Positions 34,166 through 43,209 of a stretch of 64,000 nt of DNA are shown here, in pieces; within the stretch, counting starts at the first letter, position 1, and every line of letters begins with the position of its first letter. Under the pieces are notes generated by a model. It had not been told where the DNA came from, searched no databases, and worked only from the letters and a program-made list of their open reading frames with translations. The DNA lies in contig NZ_FNWK01000001.1 in assembly GCF_900108295.1 (NCBI RefSeq), positions 620,001-684,000 of the forward strand, read 5' to 3'. The position numbers were made by a program, and so were the translations under genes. This DNA is from Sphingopyxis sp. YR583 (GTDB lineage Bacteria > Pseudomonadota > Alphaproteobacteria > Sphingomonadales > Sphingomonadaceae).

Positions 34166-34773
34166 GAAAGAGCCCCCTCTTAGAGTAACCCGCGATCTTG
34201 CGGATGTCAGTGGTTCAACGTCTGGGGCGGAGGGTTCCGCAAAGGTGGGGTGGAAAAAAGGTTACAAGGAAACTTGGAGAAGCTCGCCTGCGGCTTTGCC
34301 AAGAAGGGGAAACACAAGAGAGGGGGCGCCTGCGTCCGCAGGGCGCAGAGAGAAGGAACAAGAACAGGAGGAGGCGCGCACGATCGCGTGCGCAGCAAAG
34401 AAGGAACATAGAAGGCGCCCGCGTCCCGCAACCATGCTGCGGGCCGCCCTGCGCCACGGGCCAGGCACCGCTGCGCGTCGCAGGGCCCAGGATGGACGGC
34501 GCGCCGCCATAGGGCGAGTGCGCCGGGGCCGCGCGCCACGGGCGCGGCGCGCTGAGAAGATAGTGAGATACGATATACCATAACGATGCACCTCCCTGAA
34601 TACCCTCTCGCGCGAGCGAGAAGGCGGACGCAGCGCGGACGCGGCAGCGGGGGGCGGGGGCGGAAGCCCCCACCCTTCCTGCTGCAAAGGTTGCAGATCT
34701 TGTCGCTTGGGCCGGTGCGGAAGTTGTGCCCCAGGGCAAACAAGGCGGGCGAGCCGAGCAACCGCCCTCCCCC
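34166..34773. other. Upstream region of the STN receptor
   Basis: About 600 bases without a supported gene, very GC-rich and full of short inverted repeats. It probably holds the receptor promoter, which may be FecI-dependent; I could not place it. Confidence 0.45.
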
Positions 34774-35250
34774 TCACAGCCATTGTTCGGCATCACGCAG
34801 CAACGCGGCGAACAGTGCATCCTGATCCTGATGCCGGAAGATATCCTCATAAGCGAAGCGCATCTTCATGAGGAGCGACGGTGCGTCGGGCGCGGGGGTG
34901 AGGATCAACGCGCGCAGTGCCGCCCAGCGAGCCAACGCCAAATCATTGCCATGCTCCTCGAGCGGGAAGATGCCGTGTGCGGCCATAGAAGAGCGCCGGT
35001 CACCGCCCGCAGCGATCGCCTGCTCGGCGCGACGACATGCAGGGCTCAGCACATGCGCGAGGAAAGCGTCATAATGGGCGCGCGCGCGGCCGTAATCGGT
35101 GAGCGCTTCGGACCAAGGGAGCGGCGACAAAGTCGCGCCGGACGCACCGGGCGAGGCCATCGCGAACGGGGAGAGCGCGAGGCTCTTGAGCAAGTTTCGA
35201 CGCGAATCATTGGCCGCGCCGCCAGGCGGCGCTACAGGGCTATCAGCCAT
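34774..35250 (-). CDS. Hypothetical protein with Tat-like N-terminus
   Basis: 158 residues. An SRRNLLKSLALSPFAMA stretch near the N-terminus resembles a twin-arginine signal, although the hydrophobic part is short. The rest is mostly helical (DYGRARAHYDAFLAHVLSPA to ALLRDAEQWL). No family recognised. It is divergent from a small ribbon-helix-helix-like gene. Confidence 0.5.
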   Translation of the reverse strand: MADSPVAPPGGAANDSRRNLLKSLALSPFAMASPGASGATLSPLPWSEALTDYGRARAHYDAFLAHVLSPACRRAEQAIAAGGDRRSSMAAHGIFPLEEHGNDLALARWAALRALILTPAPDAPSLLMKMRFAYEDIFRHQDQDALFAALLRDAEQWL

Positions 35251-35331
35251 AGTTCGACTCCACGGTAAGTCGGTTGTGGTCAGGGCCGGGTGGAAGTTAC
35301 AGCTTCCGCTCGGTCCGCTTAGCGGGGTATC

Positions 35332-35538
35332 ATGTCTTCCATGTCAGATCAAGAAACTGTGGTACCAAAAAAGAAGCGCGGGCCGAAGCCCACGGGAAAG
35401 GGCTTTTCGGTGCATCTCCGACTGCTCCCGGACATGCTCGGACCGCTCGACGCATGGATCGCGGCGCAGCCCGATCCCAAGCCAACGCGGCCTGAGGCAA
35501 TTCGCGCGTTATTGCGGAAGCAACTCGACGGCGAGTGA
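35332..35538 (+). CDS. Small ribbon-helix-helix-like protein
   Basis: 68 residues. A basic N-terminus (KKKRGPKPTGKG) is followed by a short strand (FSVHLRLLPDML) and two helices (LDAWIAAQPDPKPTRPEAIR, ALLRKQL), the pattern of ribbon-helix-helix DNA-binding proteins. No toxin gene is adjacent. ATG 35341 is an alternative start. Confidence 0.6.
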   Translation: MSSMSDQETVVPKKKRGPKPTGKGFSVHLRLLPDMLGPLDAWIAAQPDPKPTRPEAIRALLRKQLDGE

Positions 35539-36130
35539 GGCGTGAGCGGGGCGCGCTGACGAGGTCACGAGGCGTGCCCGACAGGCGCAAATGATGGGCC
35601 AGCTTTGATCGCATAAATCGCCCCTCCCCCACATAGGAAAACATCAAGAATAATAGTAACTTACGCCACTCTATTGCGCTGACAATTATGCCCCAAAACT
35701 CGCGAAGAACGAAGAGTTTTCGTTCAATTGCCGACCAAAATGGATGAAGTTTTTGGGGTCTAGCTATGCGGGAATCGGGAGGTCGTGCCAGACGCCACAG
35801 TCCCGCGTTTAATAGAGGGCCAACGCACAAATTGCCCATGTTGAGTTCAGTCTCAATTGTCCCTAGCGATAAGGATCAATCTTGCATCAGGATCTTCTGT
35901 GAAATCAATCGTCGCCATCAGCGCTCGAAGAGACCGTCGGCGGCATCGTCGAATTTCCAAAGCCTTAGCGCGCCTACTCAGAAGCTTACTACAGGATTCA
36001 GCAGACAGCAGTGTTGAAATAATGGACTGAACAGCATTCAGCATCGGCCGACGATACCGCCGCGGATGAGCTGTGGCTAAGCGGAGCGTGAAACGATTCC
36101 GACGCTATTTACCGGTTTCCGCAGTTGGAC
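35539..36130. other. Spacer without recognised gene
   Basis: About 590 bases, more AT-rich than its surroundings. Short open frames on both strands show no domain or ribosome-binding site. Confidence 0.4.
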
Positions 36131-37315
36131 ATGCATCAACTCCCTCGGCATAGTCTGCCAATGATCCGCAGAATATCCTCTTATCTTGAAACGGACGCTG
36201 AGAAGCTCGAACATATTGTGCATCTCGAGAAAAGCTGGAGCATTCTCGGGCCGTTACGAGAGATCAATTTCCAGTTTCGGTTTTGCAATCCGTATGAAGA
36301 TCGGGACTATTGCCCAGAAGCCAGCGCACAACGTAATTTCGATCGCCTCATCAATGCAGGATTCGAGGCACGTCGGTATGAAGGCGACGGCGGTCACCAC
36401 GTCACTGTTTCCACCCATATCGAGCCATCGCTCGAAAAGATAAACGCAATCGAAAAACAGCTAGATGACCTGATCGATGACGATTATTTTTACTACGACG
36501 GATGGTCTTATCCCGACCTTTTAGAAATCAGATTCTGGCCGACATCACGCACGGCCAATCTTCGATCCAATTTTAACGCGGCCATAAATCGTGGCCGCGT
36601 CCTTTTCGGCGAAAGGCTGCTAAAAGACCCACTCGGGACGACCTCCGATGTAAATTTCCAGATGGTGCCCAGCAAGTTTTTACGCCTTGCCGAGAAAAGG
36701 CGGCCGAGAGACCCGCAACCGACGGCGTCCGCATTTTCACAATGGATCTACTCACTTTACGCCGATGCGTGGGGAAATGAGCAGGATCGGGAACGCGGCA
36801 AAGAGACCGAAAAAGCCGTCTGGGAATTGAGACAGCAAGCGGAGACTTCGCTCGACCCGTCTTTGCTCCGGAAGAAATTCCAGGGCTGGACGCTCGTTCA
36901 CAATGGACTGCACCTCGAGCGCAACATGGATACAGGCTATTTTACGATCGCCTCGCTCGAGGTCGGAGGCACGCCTCTCAGGGCCTCGCCCGACCTTGTG
37001 TACCGTCACGAGGGAACGGGCGAGATTCTCATCGTCGAATTGAAAAATTCCTATCTGCCGCTCCCTGCCAATCTCTGGCCCAATCTGTGGGGCCAGCTCT
37101 GGTGCTACGCCCAGATCGACGCCGCGGCACGTGCGCCCAAGGTCACCGTCGTCGGAGAAGTCTGGGCAAGCCACAAGCTCTTCATGCGCGGTTCCAATCC
37201 AATAGACGCGGTATCGCTGCGCGCATCGCAGCGGCGCGATCCGCGTACGCCTGCCTATGATCGCTTCTTCCGCTCCCTCTTCGATATCTATCGTGGGGTT
37301 TCACCAAGCAGCTAA
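36131..37315 (+). CDS. RraB-like domain fused to a PD-(D/E)XK nuclease-like domain
   Basis: About 394 residues from ATG 36131 (ATG 36161 also possible). Residues 15-130 resemble RraB, the RNase E inhibitor: two repeats of a mixed fold ending in the characteristic YYDGWSYP (121-128). The C-terminal part has a nuclease core: ASPDLVY (D288), EILIVELKNS (E303, K305) and QLWCY (Q322, Y326). I know of no characterised protein with this combination. One reading is an RNA- or protein-binding sensor linked to a nuclease. It stands alone, with a small convergent secreted-protein gene behind it. Confidence 0.6.
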   Translation: MHQLPRHSLPMIRRISSYLETDAEKLEHIVHLEKSWSILGPLREINFQFRFCNPYEDRDYCPEASAQRNFDRLINAGFEARRYEGDGGHHVTVSTHIEPSLEKINAIEKQLDDLIDDDYFYYDGWSYPDLLEIRFWPTSRTANLRSNFNAAINRGRVLFGERLLKDPLGTTSDVNFQMVPSKFLRLAEKRRPRDPQPTASAFSQWIYSLYADAWGNEQDRERGKETEKAVWELRQQAETSLDPSLLRKKFQGWTLVHNGLHLERNMDTGYFTIASLEVGGTPLRASPDLVYRHEGTGEILIVELKNSYLPLPANLWPNLWGQLWCYAQIDAAARAPKVTVVGEVWASHKLFMRGSNPIDAVSLRASQRRDPRTPAYDRFFRSLFDIYRGVSPSS

Positions 37316-37677
37316 AATTTTGGCTTGGCGAACCCTGTAAATGGCGCCCTTTTGCAAACGCCCGTTTTCATATGATATCCGTCTGGCGTATCGAAGATAT
37401 AGGCATAAGCGCCGCTCTCGCGCTTGACGCTTGTGCTGATCTGATAGCCGTTCGGCCGCTTGATATAATTGAACAGGATTTCGGTCGGACTGACGCTGTA
37501 AAGCTGCAGCGTCTCTCTGCAATCATCCGAGCAATATCGCTTTTCGGTCAGGTTGACGCGATAGACCACAGAGAAGCGCTCCGACTCGTGATCGCTGTTT
37601 CCGATCGTCGACATCTCCTGCCCCGTGCATAGGAGGTTGAAGACTGCAGCCGCCGCGAGCGCGGTAGAAGCGCTCAT
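37312..37677 (-). CDS. Small exported protein of unknown function
   Basis: 121 residues with an alanine-rich hydrophobic N-terminus (STALAAAAVFNLLCTG) that could be a signal peptide. The rest contains CSDDCRET and a late cysteine, so a disulfide is likely. No family recognised. GGAAATG context supports the start at 37677. The end overlaps the end of the RraB-like fusion gene by four bases, tail to tail. Confidence 0.55.
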   Translation of the reverse strand: MSASTALAAAAVFNLLCTGQEMSTIGNSDHESERFSVVYRVNLTEKRYCSDDCRETLQLYSVSPTEILFNYIKRPNGYQISTSVKRESGAYAYIFDTPDGYHMKTGVCKRAPFTGFAKPKF

Positions 37678-38196
37678 TTCCTTTTCTCCCGTGCAAGCCC
37701 ATGACGCAACATATTGCTTTTCGCATGCGATTCCAGCAGTGGCGCGGCCTCGGCGAACGCGCGTATATCCGGATGGCGCCTGGTATCGGCCATCGCGCCA
37801 AGCGAATTCTGCCTCGTGTCACTCATGGTCGAACTTGCCTTTTCTACGCTTTTTCAAACGGTTTCCGGTCTTCGTCAGCTTCCCTCTAGGTGATCGCCTG
37901 ATTAAATCCAGCCCGCAAGCGGTAGCCATAGAGCTTCGCCCGTCTATGACATCGAAACAGAAACATTCCGCAACGACACGCATGTCGCGAATGGTCCTCG
38001 CGCTGACCCACCGGGCGCCCGCGCCGCCGCCTGCGACAGAATTCTGGCTTCACTGCGAGCAACAACGCCCCTCTAGTACCAACATGTCATAGCAAGCGAG
38101 ACAGACAGGGCAGCCAACACATCAAAATTTTACGTTTTGATTGACATTTTGACATTATTTCGTTGAACTTCACTCGAAACTACAAATGGACAATCC
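37678..38196. other. Spacer upstream of the first ATPase-RloB pair
   Basis: About 520 bases with no supported gene. The last 100 bases are AT-rich and contain two TTGACA elements (38139-38144 and 38147-38152), plausible -35 boxes for the downstream operon. Confidence 0.45.
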
Positions 38197-39405
38197 ATGC
38201 TCCACGCCCTTACGATTGAAAATTTCTATTCGGTCCTCGACGAGCAGGTCGTCGACCTCCGCGTCGCTGACAATGCGCCCGAAATGCCGCACCGGTTCGC
38301 GCCGCTCTGGATGGGTTCGGACACCCGCGCGCCGAAGGTGATCGCGGTCTTTGGCGCGAATGCCTCCGGCAAATCAACGATATTGCGTGCGCTGTCGTTC
38401 ATCGCCTGGTTCCTGCGCGACAGCTTCGGCATTGCCCCTGACGGCGGCTTGCCGTTCGAGCGGTTTAACAGCAATGATGGCCGCGCGCGTTCGACACGCC
38501 TCAGCGTATCGCTCGGCGGGCTTGTCGACCCGGAGGATGATCGTCCGGACGCCCCTGAATGCCTCTATCACTACGAACTCGAACTCGGCGGCCCAATCCG
38601 TACGACTGTCGAGCGCGAAGCCCTTTATTATTGGCCGCCCCCGTTTCATCGCAAGGTTCGGCTGTTCGAGCGCGACATGGAAGGCAAGGTCATAGGCGGA
38701 ACAGGCTTTCCGCTGAGCGGATTTTCACAAGCCCTCGGCAAGATCCTGCGCCCCAATGCCAGCGTCATCTCGACGCTGGCGCAGCTCAAGCATCCTTTTG
38801 CGACGGCGATCTGGGAGATGGCTCAGCGCGTCTATTCAAACATATTGATCGAGCGCGCGGACGGCCTCGAGGATCAGGTCGTGCGCCTTTATGCGAGCGA
38901 CCCCATGCTGATGGCATCGCTCAACCGAGAGATCGAGCGCATAGATCTTGGCATCAGCGGCATTCGCGTTGACCAAGGTCCAAATGGCCCGCTCATGCTT
39001 TTCGCGCACCATGGGCATGACGGCTTGATGCCGCTGATGCTTGAAAGCCAAGGCACGCGTATGTTTCTCCGCCTCTATCCAGCCTTGCTCAAGGCGCTCG
39101 ATGTCGGCGGCATTGCGATACTCGACGAACTCGACACCGCCATTCATCCGCTGATCCTTCCCGAGATCCTCCGCTGGTTTCAGGATCCGGCGCGCAATCC
39201 GCATAATGCCCAGCTCTGGATGACATGCCATAATGCGTCACTGCTCGAGGAGCTTGAGAAGGAAGAAATATTCTTCACGGAGAAGGATGCCACGGGGCGT
39301 ACCGAGATTTTCGCGCTCAGCGACATCAAGGCGGTGCGACGCGAGGATAACCATTATCGCAAATATCTTGCGGGTGCCTATGGCGCGGTGCCGAGCATCG
39401 GATGA
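38197..39405 (+). CDS. AAA-family ATPase, first RloA-like gene
   Basis: 402 residues. Walker A GANASGKST (about 53-61) and Walker B GGIAILDELDTAIHP (about 302-316) with the ABC/SMC-like glutamate. The C-terminus has the family's MTCHNASLLE and FFTEKD segments. This is the AAA ATPase type that pairs with RloB (RloAB, AbiL) in phage abortive infection. The stop overlaps the start of an RloB-like gene by four bases. Confidence 0.85.
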   Translation: MLHALTIENFYSVLDEQVVDLRVADNAPEMPHRFAPLWMGSDTRAPKVIAVFGANASGKSTILRALSFIAWFLRDSFGIAPDGGLPFERFNSNDGRARSTRLSVSLGGLVDPEDDRPDAPECLYHYELELGGPIRTTVEREALYYWPPPFHRKVRLFERDMEGKVIGGTGFPLSGFSQALGKILRPNASVISTLAQLKHPFATAIWEMAQRVYSNILIERADGLEDQVVRLYASDPMLMASLNREIERIDLGISGIRVDQGPNGPLMLFAHHGHDGLMPLMLESQGTRMFLRLYPALLKALDVGGIAILDELDTAIHPLILPEILRWFQDPARNPHNAQLWMTCHNASLLEELEKEEIFFTEKDATGRTEIFALSDIKAVRREDNHYRKYLAGAYGAVPSIG

Positions 39406-39983
39406 GGCCGCCTCGCCCCCTTCCTCGTCGGCGCGAGCGCCTGCTGCGCACCCGTCTGTTCATCGGTTGCGAGGGGGAGAGCGAACAAAGCTATGCCGCG
39501 CTCCTCCAACGATTTGCCGATGCCGCCGGACTGCAAGTTCATCTCGACGCGGTGCTGCTTCAGCCAGGAGGGGGCGATCCGCTTGCGATCATTGAAAAAG
39601 CCGTGCGCGAAGTCGCGCGCCGCGCCATCCGCCACGGCGAACCCTATCCGCACCATTTCGTGCTTCTCGATACCGACAAGCTCGGCCAATCGCCGCAGCG
39701 CGACCAGCGCGGACGACAGCTTGCAGGAGATGAGGGGCTGGCGCTCGTCTGGCAGCGCCCATGCCATGAAGGCCTGTTGCTGCGCCATCTGCCCGGCTGC
39801 CACACGCGTGATCCGCAGTCGAGCGGGATTGCTCTCAAGCAACTGGTCCAGCGCTGGCCTGCCTATGTAAAAGGGATGGCGGCGCCGCGCCTTGAGGAAA
39901 AGCTCGATCTTGAGGGCGCGCGGCGCGTGGCGGGTATCGACGAAGGCTTTGCAGCGTTGCTCGAGGCTATCGGCCTAGGTTGA
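39402..39983 (+). CDS. RloB-like protein, partner of the first ATPase
   Basis: 193 residues. LFIGCEGESEQSYAALLQRF near the N-terminus and FVLLDTDKLG in the middle give the acidic E...DxD pattern seen in RloB proteins, suggestive of a TOPRIM-like nuclease fold. WQRPCHEGLLLRHL corresponds to the FExWLLLH segment of canonical RloB. It is more diverged than the copy at 49438. It is translationally coupled to the ATPase and likely to be the effector of an anti-phage system. Confidence 0.7.
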   Translation: MRPPRPLPRRRERLLRTRLFIGCEGESEQSYAALLQRFADAAGLQVHLDAVLLQPGGGDPLAIIEKAVREVARRAIRHGEPYPHHFVLLDTDKLGQSPQRDQRGRQLAGDEGLALVWQRPCHEGLLLRHLPGCHTRDPQSSGIALKQLVQRWPAYVKGMAAPRLEEKLDLEGARRVAGIDEGFAALLEAIGLG

Positions 39984-40130
39984 CATAGCGTGCCGCACCG
40001 AGGTTCTCCATGCGTTCGCACCTGCACCTAGGAGGGGGCGCAGCTATCCTCCTGGATCGACCCGAACGCTCTGCAGCCATGTGGTAAAAGCCCAAAACCT
40101 AACCGTCGTTCTTGCCAAATTTTGCCAAAA

Positions 40131-40145
40131 CTGCCATGGTGGCAG
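40131..40145. promoter_or_regulatory. parDE operator candidate
   Basis: CTGCCATGGTGGCAG is a perfect inverted repeat (6-bp arms) just before parD. It is preceded by two TTGCCAAA-type copies at about 40112-40128. A ParD binding site is inferred. Confidence 0.55.
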
Positions 40146-40146
40146 C

Positions 40147-40377
40147 ATGTCCACCATGAACATCTCGTTGCCTGAAAACATGAAGGCCTATGTCGACACA
40201 CAAGTCACGTCTCGCGGCTATGGAACGAGCAGCGAATATGTCCGCGAGTTGATTCGTAGAGACCAGGACCGGCAACATCTGCGCACCCTTCTTGTTGCTG
40301 GCGCGAGTTCGCCAAAAGGCGTCAGCGCCGATGCTGATTATTTTGCGCGCCTGCGCAAGCTGGCCAGCGACGGCTAA
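40147..40377 (+). CDS. parD: ParD-family antitoxin
   Basis: 76 residues from ATG 40147. Ribbon-helix-helix start (MNISLPENMKAYVDTQVTSR) followed by YGTSSEYVRELIRRDQDR, the ParD signature. The tail GVSADADYFARLRKLA binds the toxin. The stop overlaps the parE start by one base (TAATG). Confidence 0.92.
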   Translation: MSTMNISLPENMKAYVDTQVTSRGYGTSSEYVRELIRRDQDRQHLRTLLVAGASSPKGVSADADYFARLRKLASDG

Positions 40378-40709
40378 TGCCCCGGAAACCTCTTGTTCTG
40401 CGCGCTGTTGCTGAGCAAGATACGGATGCTGCGATCTCTCACTATCGGAATGAAGGCGGAGCAGACGTCGCCCTCGCGTTCGTCATGGCACTGGAGAAGC
40501 TTTATTCCCGCATCAGTTCGGACCCGGGAATCGGATCGCCTCGATACGCCCATGAACTCGACCTACCCGCCCTGAGGCACAAGCTCTTGCGCCCCTTTCC
40601 TTGGGCCATTTTTTACATGGAGCAGGAAGATCATATCGACGTCTGGCGTATCCTCCACACGCATCGAGACATACCCGAGTGGTTGGCTGGCCCGTCGTCC
40701 GACGCGTGA
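40377..40709 (+). CDS. parE: ParE-family toxin
   Basis: 110 residues of RelE/ParE fold: LRAVAEQDTDAAISHYRNEG, ISSDPGIGSPRYAHELDLPA, LLRPFPWAIFYMEQED, IDVWRILHTHRDIPEWL. ParE toxins inhibit DNA gyrase, though some family members act otherwise. It is encoded directly after its antitoxin. Confidence 0.9.
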   Translation: MPRKPLVLRAVAEQDTDAAISHYRNEGGADVALAFVMALEKLYSRISSDPGIGSPRYAHELDLPALRHKLLRPFPWAIFYMEQEDHIDVWRILHTHRDIPEWLAGPSSDA

Positions 40710-40742
40710 CATCTGCGTGCGGTCACGCGCGAAAGCCTGACC

Positions 40743-42038
40743 TCAGGGATCGAGCGGTTCCTCCGGATCGCTCTGCAGCGCCAAAACATCGGGCATCACC
40801 GCCACATCGACTGCGGAAACCATCGACGCATCGCGGTAAGGCACATAGCCCAGCTCGCGCTTCGACCGCTCGATCAGCCCCGTCTTCCCGGCCTCGGCCA
40901 CATAGGATGCCTGCCAGGGGCTCGACGTCACCAGAAACGTCCGGTCCATCGGCGCGCCCGCGCGGAACAGCAATCGCACCGCATTGCGCAAATTGGTGGT
41001 GGTGTGCCGCGCATAGGGATCGATCAGCACGGCGCGCTCGGGAACGCCGTAGCGCATGACGAGCAGGCGCTTCATTTCGACCGCTTCGGAAAATTCGGTG
41101 CGGTTGGGATGCGCATGCCCGCCCGACACGATGATGAACGGCGCGAGGCCCTGCCGCCAGCGCTCGACCGCAAGCTTCAGCCGCAATTCGCCGATCGGCG
41201 ACACCGCGCGCTCGCCCGCCGCAAGGCCGTTTCCGGGCACAAGAATCGCCGTGTACCGGAAGCGCTTCCAGTCGACCCCGCGCGCATGTGTATTGGCCGG
41301 TCGATTGGCCCCGCTGTCGAGCGGCTCGTAGCGCGCCGCCTCTTCGCGCTGGACGAGCGTCAGCAAATCCATCGCGCTGCGCGACCAGGGCGCGAAGATG
41401 TCCCCCGTCCCCCTCGTCCGCGCCCCGCCCATCGCCACAAGCTCGGCGAGCCGGCCCTGGAACGCCGCTGCCTTCGGATCGCGGTCGAGGCTGTCGATGG
41501 CGGGATAGGCCGGCTTCTCGCCGAGCGCGTAGAGACGGTAGATGCGATTGACGGCGAGCGCTGCATCCTTCCACGCCGCCGCAAGCAGGGCCGCATCGTC
41601 AAGCCCGGCATGGAGCTGGTAGCGCCCCGAGCTGCGCAGATGCTTTTGCACGAGACGCTGGAGCGCGGGTTCGCTACCCGCAAGCCGCGCCAAAGCGGCT
41701 GCGACCGCATCGATTTCGCTGCCCGTGAGCATCAGCTTTTCGACCGGGCAAAGCTCGGCCTTGTCGTCGGCGCACACCGCGATCAATTCGCGCTCGGTCG
41801 CCGCGAGCCGCTCGCCGACCAGCGCCAAAGCGGGATCGCGGGCCAGCGCTTCGCTCGCCTTGCTGTCAGCGGCAAGCAGCGTCAGCAGATAGGCAATACG
41901 ATCGCGTAGTGGCTCGCCGCTGCGCACTGCCTGATAATGGCGCGACTGCGCCTTTGCCGGACAAGATATTACCGCTGCCGCCGTCACGGCTGTAAAGGCC
42001 AGCGCTACGGCTGCCCGGTTACCGCTTGAAAACCGCAT
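40743..42038 (-). CDS. DUF218 (YdcF/SanA/ElyC-like) exported protein
   Basis: 431 residues from ATG 42038 (GGGGAGGAAG ahead). A signal peptide (AAVALAFTAVTAAAVISCPA) precedes a helical N-terminal region of ~230 residues. The DUF218 domain follows: YTAILVPGNGLAAGERAVSP, FIIVSGGHAHPNRTEFSEAV, HTTTNLRNAVRLLFR, FLVTSSPWQASYV. DUF218 proteins are linked to envelope and peptidoglycan functions; the reaction is unknown. The large N-terminal region is unusual for the family. Confidence 0.8.
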   Translation of the reverse strand: MRFSSGNRAAVALAFTAVTAAAVISCPAKAQSRHYQAVRSGEPLRDRIAYLLTLLAADSKASEALARDPALALVGERLAATERELIAVCADDKAELCPVEKLMLTGSEIDAVAAALARLAGSEPALQRLVQKHLRSSGRYQLHAGLDDAALLAAAWKDAALAVNRIYRLYALGEKPAYPAIDSLDRDPKAAAFQGRLAELVAMGGARTRGTGDIFAPWSRSAMDLLTLVQREEAARYEPLDSGANRPANTHARGVDWKRFRYTAILVPGNGLAAGERAVSPIGELRLKLAVERWRQGLAPFIIVSGGHAHPNRTEFSEAVEMKRLLVMRYGVPERAVLIDPYARHTTTNLRNAVRLLFRAGAPMDRTFLVTSSPWQASYVAEAGKTGLIERSKRELGYVPYRDASMVSAVDVAVMPDVLALQSDPEEPLDP

Positions 42039-42167
42039 TGCTTCCTCCCCGAGCCGCAGCACGCGGCATGCGGAACGCATCCGCTTCCGATCAGATGGGC
42101 CCGGCTGCAGACCGGATTTCTCCCGTGGCAGCATCAACAGGCCGGGGCGCCAGCCACCCGCCCCGAT

Positions 42168-42644
42168 TCACCCCTCGTCGCCCTGATGTTCCTGTTCCCA
42201 TTTGCGATAGGCATCGACGAGCGCATTGACCTCGGTCGCCTCGGCATTGCTCGCCTCGGCCGCCGCCTTCGCGTCGCTGAACAGCTTCTCGGCGGCGGCG
42301 CGCTGCTTCTCGAGCACCGGGCGCATGCATTCGACATAATCCTGCACCGCGGCAGTCGTGCGCTCGATCTCCGCCTTGGTGATCCGCGGCCGATCGGCGA
42401 GCTCGGGCTTGCGGCAGCTATGCGCGATCGCCGCCGAGGCCGCACGCGAAGTCGATGCCGTTTCGGCCGCAGCGCCGGTCGCACGCGCACGCACTGGCAG
42501 GACGCCTTTCAAAATCTTCGCCGACGCGCGTGCCGCCTGCACTGCGGAAGACGAAGCCACCGCAATCGGTGTCTCGGCCCGGGCCATAGCGGAAGGAACA
42601 ACAGCCGAAGCCAGCACCAGGCCGGCAAGAAGGATCGAACGCAT
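42168..42644 (-). CDS. Small exported helical protein
   Basis: About 158 residues from ATG 42644. Signal peptide (RSILLAGLVLASAVVPSAMA), then an alanine-rich helical region with two cysteines (AHSCRKPEL and VECMRPV) and a coiled-coil-like tail (AAAEKLFSDAKAAAEASNAE). No family recognised. It precedes the DUF218 gene on the same strand by about 130 bases. Confidence 0.6.
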   Translation of the reverse strand: MRSILLAGLVLASAVVPSAMARAETPIAVASSSAVQAARASAKILKGVLPVRARATGAAAETASTSRAASAAIAHSCRKPELADRPRITKAEIERTTAAVQDYVECMRPVLEKQRAAAEKLFSDAKAAAEASNAEATEVNALVDAYRKWEQEHQGDEG

Positions 42645-42915
42645 GGTTGGTGACTTTCGCAAGGGCGCCGTGACGCGGATACCCGCTCAACGCGCCGGGG
42701 AGGCAAAGCCGCACTGCTCCTCTTCCCAATGCGATGAAGGGGCAGCTGGATGGGTTCTGCTTCTGGAATTGCACCGCTTCGACGGCAACGCTCCGGATGA
42801 GGGACCATCAGGCAATTCACCGGTGATGCCTATGAAGCCCAACCTAAGGAGCTGGAACAGATGTATTGCAAAATGCGCTACGCCTTGATAGCAGATCGTA
42901 GTAAGGAGAATGTTC

Positions 42916-43209
42916 ATGCCCCGCGCCGCTCAACGCAAGGATCATCCGCTTTCGATGCGTTTGCCTGACGCCGATCTGGCGATCATTGATCGCGGCGCGC
43001 AGTTGCGTGGGCGTTCACGCACGGAATTCATGCGCGATGCGGCCGTGCGCGCTGCTGAGGAGGCGATCATGGAAACCGGCCTGTTGCGTGTCAGCGCTGA
43101 GGCTTTCGAGGCCTTTGTTGCGATGCTTGACGCACCAGCCAAGCCTGTCCCCGCTTTGACCGAATTGCTGAAGCGTCCCGCGCCGTGGGAAGCGGCCACC
43201 GAGAAATAG
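42916..43209 (+). CDS. DUF1778 antitoxin of a second TacAT-type pair
   Basis: 97 residues from ATG 42916, seven bases after AAGGAG; ATG 42910 is in frame as well. Ribbon-helix-helix (HPLSMRLPDADLAIIDRGAQ, GRSRTEFMRDAAVRAAEEA) and a toxin-binding tail (EAFEAFVAMLDAPAKPVPAL). It overlaps the GNAT toxin gene by 25 bases. Confidence 0.9.
   Translation: MPRAAQRKDHPLSMRLPDADLAIIDRGAQLRGRSRTEFMRDAAVRAAEEAIMETGLLRVSAEAFEAFVAMLDAPAKPVPALTELLKRPAPWEAATEK

Noticed and set aside
35766..36044. Short frames on both strands in the spacer before the RraB-like fusion
   Set aside because: No start signals or domains; neither strand is favoured.
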